From Phycisphaerales bacterium (GTDB lineage Bacteria > Planctomycetota > Phycisphaerae > Phycisphaerales > SM1A02), in NCBI GenBank assembly GCA_009691705.1, contig SIAR01000012.1, positions 1 to 60,646 on the forward strand: DNA of 60,646 nt, written 5' to 3'. A model generated the notes under the pieces. The model did no database searches. It saw only the letters and a list, made by a program, of their open reading frames with translations, and was not told where the DNA came from. Made by a program: the position numbers and the translations under genes. Below are positions 7,347 through 16,367 of the stretch, piece by piece. Within the stretch, counting starts at the first letter, position 1, and each line of letters begins with the position of its first letter.

Positions 7347-8891
7347 GTGCCAAAGACTCTCACACCGGTCGTACTCGACTCAGGCTCACTTTCGATCGAA
7401 TCGCTCTGCGCCGTTGCGCGCCACGGCGCCTGCGTGTCGTTGAGTGCAGAAGCACGCGCGCGCGTCACTGCCGCGCGTGCTGGAATGCTGGCGCGCGCTT
7501 CCCAGGGCGAGGCGCTCTACGGCATCAACACTGGATTTGGAAGTTTTGCGAATGTGCGCCTGCCTGCCGCGCAGTTGGCGCAGTTGCAGACAAACATCAT
7601 TCGCTCGCATGCCTGCGGGGTCGGCGATGCACTAGATGTTGAGTCGGTGCGCGCGATGATGATCGTGCTCGCCGCGAGTTTGGCTCGGGCGCACTCTGGC
7701 GTTCGCGCGGCGGTCATAGATTCATTGATCGCGCACCTCAACCTGGGGCTCACTCCAGTGGTTCCATCGCGCGGTTCGGTGGGAGCGTCAGGCGATCTCG
7801 CCCCACTCGCGCACATCGCACAAGGGCTCATGGGCGAGGGAATGATGATTGTGAATGACACGGTGATCGCTGCAGAGGCGGCCCATCGCGCGGCGGCGAT
7901 CGGTGCACTGACTCTCGCCGAAAAGGAGGGGCTTGCGCTAATCAATGGGACGCACTTGATGAGTGCTCTTGGCGCGCTCGCTGTGACTGATGTGCAGCAT
8001 CTCATGCACGCTGCGCTGGTTGCCAACGCGATGGCGCTCGATGGATGCAGGGCAGCTACGAGCGTGCTCGATGAGCGCATTCACGCTGTCCGCAAACAGC
8101 CGGGACAACAACGCGTCGCCGCGATACTCGCGAACCTCACGCACAATTCGCAGATTGGTCCTGCCCACGCCGCGGGTGATCCGCGGGTGCAAGATCCATA
8201 CGCCCTGCGCGCTTCGCCACAAGTGCTCGGCGCAGTTCTCGACGCTGTGACCTTTGTCAGAGACACGGTCGAGCGCGAACTAGGGGCGGTGACTGACAAT
8301 CCGCTGGTCTTTGCGAGAGAGTCGAGTTGGGACGTGCTCTCGGGGGCAAACTTTCATGGAATGCCGCTGGCGATTGCCCTCGACCTGCTCAAGATTGCGC
8401 TCTCACATCTAGCTGGGATCGCCGAACGCCGCATCTATTGGGCACTTTCAGGACACGACCGCGAGAACAAACTTCCCGCGCATCTCTCGGCGCACCCCGG
8501 CATCAACAGTGGATTCATGATCGTGCAGTACGCCGCCGCCGCGTGTTGCAATGAACTGCGCACGCTCGCCTATCCATCGAGCGTTGGAAACATTTCGACT
8601 TGCGCAGGCATAGAGGATTACAACAGCATGGGAGCGACGAGCGCATTGCATGCCCGCGAAGCGATTCGCATCGCGCGTGATGTCATCGCGTGCGAACTAC
8701 TCGTGATGGCACAAGCCATCGACATTCAGAGACCACTCTTGAGCGGCGCGGGAGTTGAACACGCGCACCGACTTGTGCGAACGGTCGTGAAACCGCTTGA
8801 CGAAGATCGCTCTCCAGCTCCTGATATTGCGGCGATTTCACAGCTGATTGCTTCAGGCGCACTGGTGATTCCTGAAGTCGACCTTACCTAG
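7347..8891 (+). CDS. hutH: Histidine ammonia-lyase
   Basis: Deaminates histidine to urocanate, first step of histidine degradation. The 514-residue protein contains GINTGFGSFANV and the MIO prosthetic-group tripeptide Ala147-Ser148-Gly149 in GASGDLAPLAHIA, plus the downstream QDPYALRASPQVLG and NPLVF-type motifs. The GTG at 7347 gives the usual family length (about 510); the frame is open a further 680 bases upstream but encodes nothing HAL-like and runs antisense to the membrane protein. The next gene, hutU, starts 9 bases after its TAG. Confidence 0.95.
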   Translation: MPKTLTPVVLDSGSLSIESLCAVARHGACVSLSAEARARVTAARAGMLARASQGEALYGINTGFGSFANVRLPAAQLAQLQTNIIRSHACGVGDALDVESVRAMMIVLAASLARAHSGVRAAVIDSLIAHLNLGLTPVVPSRGSVGASGDLAPLAHIAQGLMGEGMMIVNDTVIAAEAAHRAAAIGALTLAEKEGLALINGTHLMSALGALAVTDVQHLMHAALVANAMALDGCRAATSVLDERIHAVRKQPGQQRVAAILANLTHNSQIGPAHAAGDPRVQDPYALRASPQVLGAVLDAVTFVRDTVERELGAVTDNPLVFARESSWDVLSGANFHGMPLAIALDLLKIALSHLAGIAERRIYWALSGHDRENKLPAHLSAHPGINSGFMIVQYAAAACCNELRTLAYPSSVGNISTCAGIEDYNSMGATSALHAREAIRIARDVIACELLVMAQAIDIQRPLLSGAGVEHAHRLVRTVVKPLDEDRSPAPDIAAISQLIASGALVIPEVDLT

Positions 8892-8894
8892 ACT
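8889..8894 (+). promoter_or_regulatory. -10-like hexamer for hutU built on the hutH stop codon
   Basis: TAGACT: its TAG is the hutH stop, and the hutU ATG follows after 6 bases (GCCCGC). Suggests an internal promoter giving leaderless hutU mRNA. Confidence 0.45.
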
Positions 8895-8900
8895 GCCCGC

Positions 8901-10577
8901 ATGACTCTGACCCCATCCGCTGCAATCGCCCGCACACTTCGTGCACCGCGGGGCACCACGATGGTCTGCAAGACATGGGCGGCAGAAGCGGCGATGCGCA
9001 TGTTGATGAACAATCTTGATCCAGAAGTTGCCGAGCGACCAGACGATCTCGTGGTCTACGGCGGACGCGGTCAAGCGGCGCGTTCGTGGGAGGCATTCGA
9101 CGCGATCATTGCCAGCCTGAAGTCGCTGGGTGCCGACGAAACGCTGCTTGTGCAGAGCGGCAAACCGGTGGGAGTCATGCGCACGCATGCCGACGCACCG
9201 CGGGTGCTCATTGCGAATTCGAATCTCGTACCGCACTGGGCAACGCAATCGCACTTCGACGATCTGGCCGCGCGCGGACTCATCATGTATGGACAGATGA
9301 CCGCCGGCAGTTGGATCTACATCGGCACACAGGGAATCCTGCAAGGCACGTACGAGACCTACGCAGAGTGCGCTCGCCAACACTTCAATGGATCGCTGCG
9401 CGCGACGCTCAATGTGACTGCCGGTTGCGGAGGAATGGGCGGCGCCCAACCACTCGCCATAACGATGAATGATGGCACGTGCCTCATCGCAGACGTCTGT
9501 CGGGAACGGCTCGCCAAGCGTCGGCACGATCGATATCTCGATGAGTTTCACGAAGATCTCGATGTCGCAATCACCCGCGCGGTTGCATGTGCGCGGGCCA
9601 GCGAGCCGCTCAGCATTGGCGTGGTCGCGAACGCGGTAGATCTTCTTGAGCGACTGCGCGCGCGGGGAGTGACTCCCGACACGCTCACCGATCAGACGAG
9701 CGCGCACGATGTACGCAACGGCTACTACCCCGCAGGACTCTCCCGCCAAGCGGCCGACGAACTGCGCAGTGCCGATCCCGAGAAGTACACCCAACTCGCG
9801 ATGGCATCGATCGATCGCCACGTGCGACTGATGGTCGATTTCATGCGCGATGGAACCAAGGTCTTCGACTACGGCAACAACATTCGCCAGCGAGCATTCG
9901 ATCATGGATTCGCCGAGGCCTTTGCGTTTCCTGGATTCGTGCCCGCCTTCATTCGCCCGCAATTCTGCGTTGGGCGCGGTCCATTTCGCTGGGTTGCGCT
10001 CTCAGGCGATGCGGCTGACATCCGAGCAACCGATGCGGCGATTCTCGAACTGTTTCCGGAAGATGAGTCGCTGCACCGGTGGATTCGCACGGCGCAGCAG
10101 CGCGTTGCATTTCAAGGACTCCCCGCGCGCATCTGCTGGCTCGGTCTTGGGCAACGCGACCGCGCGGGGTTGCGGTTCAATGAGATGGTCGCCCGCGGTG
10201 AAGTGAAAGCCCCCATCGTGATCGGTCGCGATCACCTCGACTGCGGATCGGTCGCGAGCCCGAATCGCGAGACCGAAGGAATGCGCGATGGAACAGATGC
10301 GGTCAGCGACTGGGCGCTGCTCAATTTTGCCGTGAATATTGCCAGCGGCGCATCATGGGTGAGCTTTCATCACGGCGGCGGCGTTGGCATTGGCTTCAGC
10401 CAACATGCGGGACAGGTCATCGTCGCCGATGGAACACCTCAAGCGGCGGAGCGACTCGCGCGGGTGTTGACGAACGATCCAATGATGGGAGTCATTCGAC
10501 ATGCCGATGCGGGATACTCCGAGGCGCAGGCATGTGCGGATGCACTGAATGTGCCGATCCCTATGAAGAATTGGTAG
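8901..10577 (+). CDS. hutU: Urocanate hydratase (urocanase)
   Basis: Converts urocanate to imidazolonepropionate with NAD+ as electrophile. 558 residues, the standard length. Visible family blocks are [24 protein letters not shown], the NAD-binding glycine run [14 protein letters not shown], and [14 protein letters not shown], whose Cys412 aligns with the catalytic cysteine near position 410 of the Pseudomonas enzyme. The C-terminal [17 protein letters not shown] block is intact. Directly follows hutH; imidazolonepropionase (HutI) is not in the window, while a HutG-type enzyme lies 20 kb away. Its stop is 13 bases from the convergent tsaC stop. Confidence 0.96.
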   Translation: MTLTPSAAIARTLRAPRGTTMVCKTWAAEAAMRMLMNNLDPEVAERPDDLVVYGGRGQAARSWEAFDAIIASLKSLGADETLLVQSGKPVGVMRTHADAPRVLIANSNLVPHWATQSHFDDLAARGLIMYGQMTAGSWIYIGTQGILQGTYETYAECARQHFNGSLRATLNVTAGCGGMGGAQPLAITMNDGTCLIADVCRERLAKRRHDRYLDEFHEDLDVAITRAVACARASEPLSIGVVANAVDLLERLRARGVTPDTLTDQTSAHDVRNGYYPAGLSRQAADELRSADPEKYTQLAMASIDRHVRLMVDFMRDGTKVFDYGNNIRQRAFDHGFAEAFAFPGFVPAFIRPQFCVGRGPFRWVALSGDAADIRATDAAILELFPEDESLHRWIRTAQQRVAFQGLPARICWLGLGQRDRAGLRFNEMVARGEVKAPIVIGRDHLDCGSVASPNRETEGMRDGTDAVSDWALLNFAVNIASGASWVSFHHGGGVGIGFSQHAGQVIVADGTPQAAERLARVLTNDPMMGVIRHADAGYSEAQACADALNVPIPMKNW

Positions 10578-10590
10578 CGGCAACCGTGAG

Positions 10591-11562
10591 TCACGCGCTG
10601 GTCGCGCGGCGAAGTCGATCGACGATCGCACTCCAAACGCCGGATCGCTGCGCAGGAAGTTCAACCACAATTCGCCCACATCCCGCGGCATCGGCGCGCC
10701 GGAGAGTCTCGTAGAGATGCGCGGCATATCCATCGGCGTCGGGCGGCATCTCGAACCGAATGTGTCCGCTCCCCACTTCAATGTGCACACCGGGAAGGCA
10801 GATGACTGCGGCTGGCTCACCCGCCGCGAGCGCAGCGGCGAGTTCTTCGCGCGCCACCAATGTTGCGGGCACACTCGGCGCGTAATGACGCAGGTCGCTG
10901 CCAGGACTTGCCGTCTGCTCAGTGGGCATGTCGACTTCAATTGCGCCGAGCAACTCAGAGAGTTGTTCGATCGTCACAACGCCAAGCCGGCGCACGACTG
11001 GCTTCGATTCGCAGAGGTCGACAACGGTCGATTCGATTCCTAGCACACATGGTCCACCATCTAACACCATCAGGTTGGTGTGTTGCCGATAGTCGCTCGC
11101 AACATGCTGCGCTGTCGTGGGTGAGACTCCGCCACTTCGATTCGCACTAGGTGCGCTGATCGGTCCGCCCATTGCATAGAGCAGAGAGCGGGCGAGAGGA
11201 TGCTTTGGACTGCGCACTGCGATGGTGTCGAGCCCACCCGTGGCTGCCAGCGGAACTGCTGGATTTCTCGGCAGAATCAAGGTCAGTGGACCGGGCCAAC
11301 AGGCGCTCACGAGTTTCATCGCCCGGCGTGTCCATCCCGTCGAGACTCGCCGCGCAGTTGGCAGGTCGATCACATGGGCGATGAGTGGATTTCGCACAGG
11401 GCGCTGCTTCAGTTCGTAGATCTTGCCGATCGCCGACTCGTTGAAAGTGTCCGCACCGAGTCCGTAAACGGTTTCGGTTGCAAAGGCGACGACACCACCG
11501 CTGCGCAGCGCCCCAGCAGCGAGGTCGATGTTGTCATCGGTGTACGGAAGAACTGCAGCCAC
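10591..11562 (-). CDS. tsaC: L-threonylcarbamoyladenylate synthase, long Sua5 form
   Basis: Makes threonylcarbamoyl-AMP for the t6A37 modification of tRNAs decoding ANN codons. Residues about 5-205 form the YrdC domain (GGVVAFATETVYGLGADT, KQRPVRNPLIAHV, SAPSANRSGGVSPTTAQHV, STVVDL); residues about 220-323 are the extra Sua5 domain, introduced by the linker SPGSDLRHYAPSVP. Total 323 residues, typical for Sua5. It begins with GTG two bases after the stop of the TolC-like gene on the same strand, so the two are probably co-transcribed despite unrelated roles. Confidence 0.93.
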   Translation of the reverse strand: MAAVLPYTDDNIDLAAGALRSGGVVAFATETVYGLGADTFNESAIGKIYELKQRPVRNPLIAHVIDLPTARRVSTGWTRRAMKLVSACWPGPLTLILPRNPAVPLAATGGLDTIAVRSPKHPLARSLLYAMGGPISAPSANRSGGVSPTTAQHVASDYRQHTNLMVLDGGPCVLGIESTVVDLCESKPVVRRLGVVTIEQLSELLGAIEVDMPTEQTASPGSDLRHYAPSVPATLVAREELAAALAAGEPAAVICLPGVHIEVGSGHIRFEMPPDADGYAAHLYETLRRADAAGCGRIVVELPAQRSGVWSAIVDRLRRATSA

Positions 11563-11564
11563 GA

Positions 11565-13355
11565 TTAGGGAGTTCCTTCAATAACGTCGATGTCGATGCG
11601 GTTCATCGTCAGTCCAGTACCCATCGCGTTGTAGAGGCGAGCCATCGCGGTGTTGTAATTCACCATCGCCTCGACGTGCGAGAGATATGCCACGGCGAGA
11701 CGATCCTGAGCTTGAAACTTGGTCTGTAAAAACTCTGGAGTGAGCGCCGCGAGGGTCTGCTCGAGCACCGTCAGCGCCCGCAAACTCTCAGCAGCAGCGA
11801 TACGACTCGCGCGCGATTGTTCGATCAATTCATAGCTGGTCGTGACCGCCCGCAGCGAACTCTTCACGGCGAAGACGGCGTTTTCTATCGCGCTCTGGTA
11901 GCCAATGACTGCCGCCGAACGCTGCAACCGCGCGCGGCGATACTCAGCCTCAGCCGCTCGGTTGCCGATGGGCTGACTGAATGCGAACTGCGCGAGCCAC
12001 GAGACAAAGTTCGCATCGGCGATGTCGGTGAATGCTCCGTCAAACGATCCATTGCCATTGCCGGTCGTGTCTTGCCCAGTCAATGTAACTCCCGCCTGCA
12101 AATCGAGTTGCGGCAGGCGTCCATTGTCGGCGACGATCATCCCGATCGCCGCATCGTCGATGCGCAAGAGCGCGATGGCGATCGATGGATTCTGCTCAAC
12201 GGCAGTTACAACCGCGTCGCGCACGTTGTAACGAATCGCCTCTTGCACGAGCTGCTCGATGGGCACGACGAGCGCATCCGATCCAACCGAGATGCCAGGA
12301 TCGTTCATCAGCAACTTCAGTCGGTCGCTTGCCTCGCGCGAATTGAGCCAGGCGCGAATGAGATTCGCGCGGCGCGACTCAACGATCGCCACCGCGAGCG
12401 CGTAGTCGGCGACGGTCGCGTCGAAGTTCAGCCGCTTCTTGAGAATGTCGCGTACTTCGATGCCAACCTTTAAGAGCCATGCCGTCGAAACCACTTGTTG
12501 GCGCGTCTGCAGGAGGGTCCAGTACTGCACCTCGGTCTGCTGAACCACGTTGAGTAATGACTGGCGCAAGTTGACCAGCGAGGCGCGGTCCCTATTCCTG
12601 GCCAGGCGAATCTGCGCCTCATTCACGTCGCTTCCAAATCCGCGAAGCAGCGGCTGCCCCATGTTCACGTTGACTGAGTTGGTCCAGTAGTTGGCTGGGT
12701 CGTAGATGCTGGTCGTCGCTTGGCGGGTGTAGTTTGTGACGAGGTTGGCGGAGATGGTGCCACCCGAAATGAGTCGTTTCTGAATTCCAGTTGAGAAACT
12801 CGACTGGTTGTTTTCTTGGGTGAAGGCGTTGTCTAGCCCACCAAAGTCGAGCGGTGGAGGAGGCACATTGTTCGACTCGTACCCCGCATTTGCCACCAAA
12901 ACAGCATCAAATGCCGCTTCAGCGCGCACGACATCGGTTTCGGCCACGGCTTGCTCGATGCGGGCCCCTTGCACTCCAAGGTTGTTGCGAACCGCGGCAG
13001 CGATCGCCGCTTGCAGGCTCAATTGAACCTCAGGATCGCTGCTCCCCGAGATGTTTGGTCCGAGATCAAGCCCAACTCCGCCTTGCACTCCCTGCGGCCC
13101 CAACCCGTCGAGTTCTGGAATCCGCTCGCGCAGCGCGTCGAAGACATCCGACGGCATCTGGGTGGCGCTTCGCAGTTCGGGATCAGCCGATTGCGAGAGT
13201 GGCGCCGCTCCTTGACGGGCGATTGCCGCGTCGATCGCCTCGCGCAGTTGCCCCTCCCCCTGATCGAGGGTGCCACGACTCATCGGCGACTCGCAGGCGG
13301 CAAGTGCGACCACCAAGCTCACTACCAAAGAAAAACTTCGCATACCCACTGGCAT
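11565..13355 (-). CDS. TolC-like outer membrane efflux lipoprotein
   Basis: A 596-residue outer-membrane factor. The N-terminus has a hydrophobic stretch ending in the lipobox LAAC, so it is probably lipid-anchored. Residues about 110-590 carry two repeats of the OEP domain: long alternating helices and beta-strand pairs such as GQPLLRGFGSDVNEAQIRLARNRD. It would form the outer-membrane channel of a tripartite exporter, but no membrane-fusion or pump gene is next to it. The ATG at 13355 is favoured over one at 13343 because a TACCAT hexamer lies 7 bases upstream. An acidic, repeat-free region (residues 25-105) precedes the channel domain. Confidence 0.85.
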   Translation of the reverse strand: MPVGMRSFSLVVSLVVALAACESPMSRGTLDQGEGQLREAIDAAIARQGAAPLSQSADPELRSATQMPSDVFDALRERIPELDGLGPQGVQGGVGLDLGPNISGSSDPEVQLSLQAAIAAAVRNNLGVQGARIEQAVAETDVVRAEAAFDAVLVANAGYESNNVPPPPLDFGGLDNAFTQENNQSSFSTGIQKRLISGGTISANLVTNYTRQATTSIYDPANYWTNSVNVNMGQPLLRGFGSDVNEAQIRLARNRDRASLVNLRQSLLNVVQQTEVQYWTLLQTRQQVVSTAWLLKVGIEVRDILKKRLNFDATVADYALAVAIVESRRANLIRAWLNSREASDRLKLLMNDPGISVGSDALVVPIEQLVQEAIRYNVRDAVVTAVEQNPSIAIALLRIDDAAIGMIVADNGRLPQLDLQAGVTLTGQDTTGNGNGSFDGAFTDIADANFVSWLAQFAFSQPIGNRAAEAEYRRARLQRSAAVIGYQSAIENAVFAVKSSLRAVTTSYELIEQSRASRIAAAESLRALTVLEQTLAALTPEFLQTKFQAQDRLAVAYLSHVEAMVNYNTAMARLYNAMGTGLTMNRIDIDVIEGTP

Positions 13356-13362
13356 TGTTCTG

Positions 13363-13379
13363 ATGGTAACCCATATGAT
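13363..13379. promoter_or_regulatory. Divergent -10-like hexamers for the TolC-like gene and the SH3 gene
   Basis: Minus strand: TACCAT at 13363-13368, 7 bases before the ATG at 13355. Plus strand: TATGAT at 13374-13379, 6 bases before the ATG at 13386. The two starts are only 30 bases apart. Confidence 0.5.
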
Positions 13380-13385
13380 TGAGCC

Positions 13386-14720
13386 ATGGACAGAGCACGG
13401 ATAGCCGGTCCCCTAGTCGCGTTCGCCTTTTTTGCAGCGGTCGCCGCACCAACAAATTATGTTGGCGCAGTGCACACTCAGCAAGGCGCACCACCGCCCT
13501 CTGAAACAGTCGCAACGCCTGCGCAGAGTGGCGAGAACAAAGTCTCTCCATACTTCGCAGCAGTCACCGCCGACAACGTCTATGTGCGTTCAGGCCCGAG
13601 CGTGCAGAGTTCATATCCATTTGGAAAGATGAATCGTGGCAATGTTGTGCGCGTTGTCGAAGAAAACTTTGGATGGGCGCGCGTGGAAACTGCGGGCATC
13701 GCCTTCGCACAGTTGACTGGATTCGTTCCAGCAGACGAGCGCGTGCAACTCTCGGCGGATGGTGCATCCATTACAGCAACTGCGACAACTGAACTGCGCG
13801 CTCCAAACATCGGCGCAGAGTCAACACCTGAAAGTTCGTGGAAACAGATTGGACGCATTGACGCCGGAGCGACTCTCACCGTTGTGACGCGCCTCGACAC
13901 TGAACGCGGATCGATTTGGACCGTTCGCCTTCCAGAATTCGGCGAGGGATGGATCAACTCAAACTTCTTGCGCCGTGCAACGCCCGCAGAAGCAAGCACT
14001 TTTGACACGATTGCTAGCGCGACGGAAGTCGAAACAGCCCTCGTTATCGCAACGATTGAAGGTGGCGCGGCAAGTGGAAATCCTGCGGAGCCTGGCGCCG
14101 CCTCGGACGTTGCCATCATCACCGAAACCGCAATAGCAGTGCCAGTGCCAACCAAGAGTCCTGAGCAAATCGCCGCAGAAAGTCGCCGCGCAACATTTGC
14201 TGATCTCGAAGCAACGTGGCTCAAAGTCAAGGGACAGCCACTTGCGGATGCTGAACTTGGGGCGCTCTACGCGCGTTACGTCGCGCTGGGAGTCGATGCT
14301 GCGAACGATCCATCCATGAAGGGACGCATTGCAGCCCGCGTCGCGCAACTCGAAGTGCAACAAGAAGTGCAGAACAAGATCTTTGATCTGCAGGCGACAC
14401 GAGCTCGCCTCAACGGTGAGTGTGATCAGATCAATGGTGTCGCCATCGCCATCGAAGCGCGCAGCGAGTACACGGCCGTTGGAGTTCTCAACGCATCGAT
14501 CGTTTATGACGGCACGCAGCTCCCGCTGCTGTTTCGACTCGTTGATCCTTCGACTGGGCAGACTGTTTCGTACGTTGTTCCAGGCGATGGATTCCAACTC
14601 TCGACGATGCTCGGAACGCTCATCGGCATCAAGGGCGAGAAGGCGTACGACGATTCTCTCAAACTCGACACGATCACTCCCAAGACGATCGACTTCTTGA
14701 CTTCGCGCAAAGACGCGTGA
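13386..14720 (+). CDS. Secreted SH3-domain protein
   Basis: 444 residues. A signal peptide (LVAFAFFAAVAAPT) is followed by two bacterial SH3-like domains: residues about 55-120 (AVTADNVYVRSGPSVQSSYPFGKMNRGNVVRVVEE) and about 125-200 (TTELRAPN to GWINSNFLRRA). A low-complexity Ala/Glu/Thr linker leads into a helical segment (residues 255-345, possible coiled coil) and a C-terminal beta-rich part. SH3_3-type domains often bind cell-wall peptides, so an envelope role is plausible; nothing catalytic is visible. Starts divergently from the TolC-like gene. Confidence 0.78.
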   Translation: MDRARIAGPLVAFAFFAAVAAPTNYVGAVHTQQGAPPPSETVATPAQSGENKVSPYFAAVTADNVYVRSGPSVQSSYPFGKMNRGNVVRVVEENFGWARVETAGIAFAQLTGFVPADERVQLSADGASITATATTELRAPNIGAESTPESSWKQIGRIDAGATLTVVTRLDTERGSIWTVRLPEFGEGWINSNFLRRATPAEASTFDTIASATEVETALVIATIEGGAASGNPAEPGAASDVAIITETAIAVPVPTKSPEQIAAESRRATFADLEATWLKVKGQPLADAELGALYARYVALGVDAANDPSMKGRIAARVAQLEVQQEVQNKIFDLQATRARLNGECDQINGVAIAIEARSEYTAVGVLNASIVYDGTQLPLLFRLVDPSTGQTVSYVVPGDGFQLSTMLGTLIGIKGEKAYDDSLKLDTITPKTIDFLTSRKDA

Positions 14721-14735
14721 AGCGCGGCATGTTTC

Positions 14736-14755
14736 TTTCGCGCTCCGGCGCGAAA
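14736..14755 (+). other. Perfect 8-bp hairpin between the SH3 gene and tRNA-Ala
   Basis: TTTCGCGC and GCGCGAAA enclose a TCCG loop. It resembles a terminator stem but is followed by GGGATTTG, not a T-run, so termination is uncertain. Confidence 0.4.
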
Positions 14756-14768
14756 GGGATTTGTTCGC

Positions 14769-14774
14769 TAGGAT
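14769..14774 (+). promoter_or_regulatory. -10-like hexamer for tRNA-Ala
   Basis: TAGGAT lies 24 bases before the mature tRNA 5' end, leaving room for a short 5' leader removed by RNase P. No good -35 is seen. Confidence 0.35.
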
Positions 14775-14798
14775 GACCGCGCTCGGTGTTCACTCACT

Positions 14799-14871
14799 GG
14801 GGCGTTAGCTCAATTGGGAGAGCGCCGCCTTTGCAAGGCGGAGGTCATCGGTTCGACCCCGATACGCTCCA
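14799..14871 (+). tRNA. tRNA-Ala (anticodon TGC)
   Basis: A complete 73-base cloverleaf: acceptor GGGGCGT/ACGCTCC (one G-U), D-arm GCTC/GAGC, anticodon stem CCGCC/GGCGG with loop TTTGCAA (anticodon TGC), T-arm ATCGG/CCGAT with TTCGACC, discriminator A. CCA is not encoded. A T-rich tract follows at 14872-14886. Confidence 0.97.
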
Positions 14872-14962
14872 TTTTCGGTTTTCTTGGCATGGCTGTTTTT
14901 GGCTTGATTTAGCTGTTTTTGACAGGTTCGTGATCCCAGGGGCGCCTGCCAGCTATTGCCAA

Positions 14963-15670
14963 CTACACCCGTAGTCGAGCGAGCGCACATGCGACCGCCA
15001 ACTCTATTCGCAAGATCCCACTACCAAGAGAGATGCACTCCCCACCAAGCGCGAGAACTGCCTCGACTTCGAGCGGGGTAAATCCTCCTTCTGGACCGAT
15101 CAAAATCGTGAATGCGCCCTCACCGCTCATCGACTGCGGGAGCGACGAACCAGCGGGATGGGCCACGAGCACACGGCGCCCTCTGGCAACGGCCTCTCGT
15201 GTGACCTGAAGTGGGGTCGACTCTGCGGCAACAATGGGCAGCCATGGTTGTTGCGCTTGCTTGCACGCGGCGATGAGCACCCGCCCCGCCCGCAACTCGT
15301 TTGCCTGCGACCACGTCACAATCGAGTGGGTGCACCGCAGAGGCGTCCAGCGCGATGCGGCCAGTGGTGCGATTGACTCGAGCAGTGTCGTGAGTCGGTC
15401 GCCCTTGGGGATTGCACAGGCAATCTCGACATCTGGTTGCACACGCGCCATCGTGTGCACCACTTCGACAGATGCGTCGAGCGATCCATTGCTGTTTAGC
15501 ACGCTTAACAGAGCATCGGCGACGCGCCCCTTGCCGTCGAAGAGCCGAATCGCGTCACCAGCGCGAAGCCGACGACTACCAGTTGCATGGCGCGCCTCAT
15601 CGGCGTGCACGCGGCAAGTCGCCGGAACGCACACGGGAACTTCGGGCAGATACAACCAGGGTGCACTCAT
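14963..15670 (-). CDS. rsmE: 16S rRNA (uracil-1498-N3) methyltransferase
   Basis: SPOUT-class methyltransferase for m3U1498 of 16S rRNA. 235 residues with a small N-terminal PUA-like domain (RLRAGDAIRLFDGKGRVADA) and the C-terminal knotted SAM-binding core: ILIGPEGGFTPLEVEAV and LGSGILRIELAVACALA. The last motif usually reads LGxRILRxETA, so the arginine and threonine are substituted here; function is probably kept because the GPEGG motif is intact. Starts by a 4-base ATGA overlap with the end of rsmJ. Confidence 0.88.
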   Translation of the reverse strand: MSAPWLYLPEVPVCVPATCRVHADEARHATGSRRLRAGDAIRLFDGKGRVADALLSVLNSNGSLDASVEVVHTMARVQPDVEIACAIPKGDRLTTLLESIAPLAASRWTPLRCTHSIVTWSQANELRAGRVLIAACKQAQQPWLPIVAAESTPLQVTREAVARGRRVLVAHPAGSSLPQSMSGEGAFTILIGPEGGFTPLEVEAVLALGGECISLGSGILRIELAVACALARLRV

Positions 15671-16344
15671 GTTTCTTCTTTCTGCGCGGGCGCGCGCAGT
15701 GATTTTCCCTGTCGAAGATAGACGTCATACCGCGCGAGCTTGCTCTCAAAGACGAGGTCGGGGTCAGGCCAGAGAGTCTGCGAATGATGGGGACGCTTCA
15801 CGATGATCCGTCCACATGTTGATTCTGCGGCGGCGCGAAAAAGCACCGCAGAGTCGAGATCATCTCCAACCGCGCATCGCACGAGTCGAATCGACTTCGA
15901 AGCGAGCGCACTCGCGCTCTTCACCGGATACATCGGATCAAGATAGATCGCCGCCCACACTTGCCGCGATGCAGCGATGAAGGCGCCGGCATCACGCTCG
16001 TGCAATTCGATGCGCTGCGCAATTGCTGCCGTGCGCGGCTCTGCGCAGGCCCGCGCAAGTCCATCGCGCAGCACCGCCGCGACTAGCGGCGAACGTTCAA
16101 TCGCTGTGACAGCGAATCCTGACGCGGCAAGGATGAAGGCATCGCCTCCGAGGCCGGCAGTTGCATCGAGTAGTGCACCCTTTGCTCCACAAGCCCGAAC
16201 GAGTGGCGAGGCTGAGATTCCGCGCAACGTGACTCTGCGAAAGTCGACCGCCGCGCCATGGCCGGGCTTCTCACCCGTTGCGATGAGCTCCATCCGTCCA
16301 TCCGGATCGGTGTTCACTTCTACTTCACTCGCGGCGCGCTGCAT
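15667..16344 (-). CDS. rsmJ: RsmJ-like class I SAM-dependent methyltransferase
   Basis: 225 residues resembling 16S rRNA m2G1516 methyltransferase (UPF0341/DUF548). Motif I is LLDATAGLGGDAFILA, the acidic strand 2 ends VTAIERSP, and the catalytic-site motif is YLDPMYP (N/DPPY type); IIVKRP near the C-terminus is also characteristic. Co-transcribed with rsmE by a 4-base overlap, which supports a ribosomal RNA target. An AATACT sequence 6 bases before the ATG may be its -10. Confidence 0.8.
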   Translation of the reverse strand: MQRAASEVEVNTDPDGRMELIATGEKPGHGAAVDFRRVTLRGISASPLVRACGAKGALLDATAGLGGDAFILAASGFAVTAIERSPLVAAVLRDGLARACAEPRTAAIAQRIELHERDAGAFIAASRQVWAAIYLDPMYPVKSASALASKSIRLVRCAVGDDLDSAVLFRAAAESTCGRIIVKRPHHSQTLWPDPDLVFESKLARYDVYLRQGKSLRAPAQKEET

Positions 16345-16355
16345 CGACTGAGTAT

Positions 16356-16361
16356 TACACT
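16356..16361 (+). promoter_or_regulatory. -10-like hexamer for the cystathionine beta-synthase-like gene
   Basis: TACACT, then CGCCCG, then the ATG at 16368 (6 bases). Confidence 0.5.
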
Positions 16362-16367
16362 CGCCCG

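Noticed and set aside
14736-14755. Intrinsic terminator before tRNA-Ala
   Set aside because: The stem is perfect, but GGGATTTG follows instead of a T-run, so it is listed only as a hairpin.
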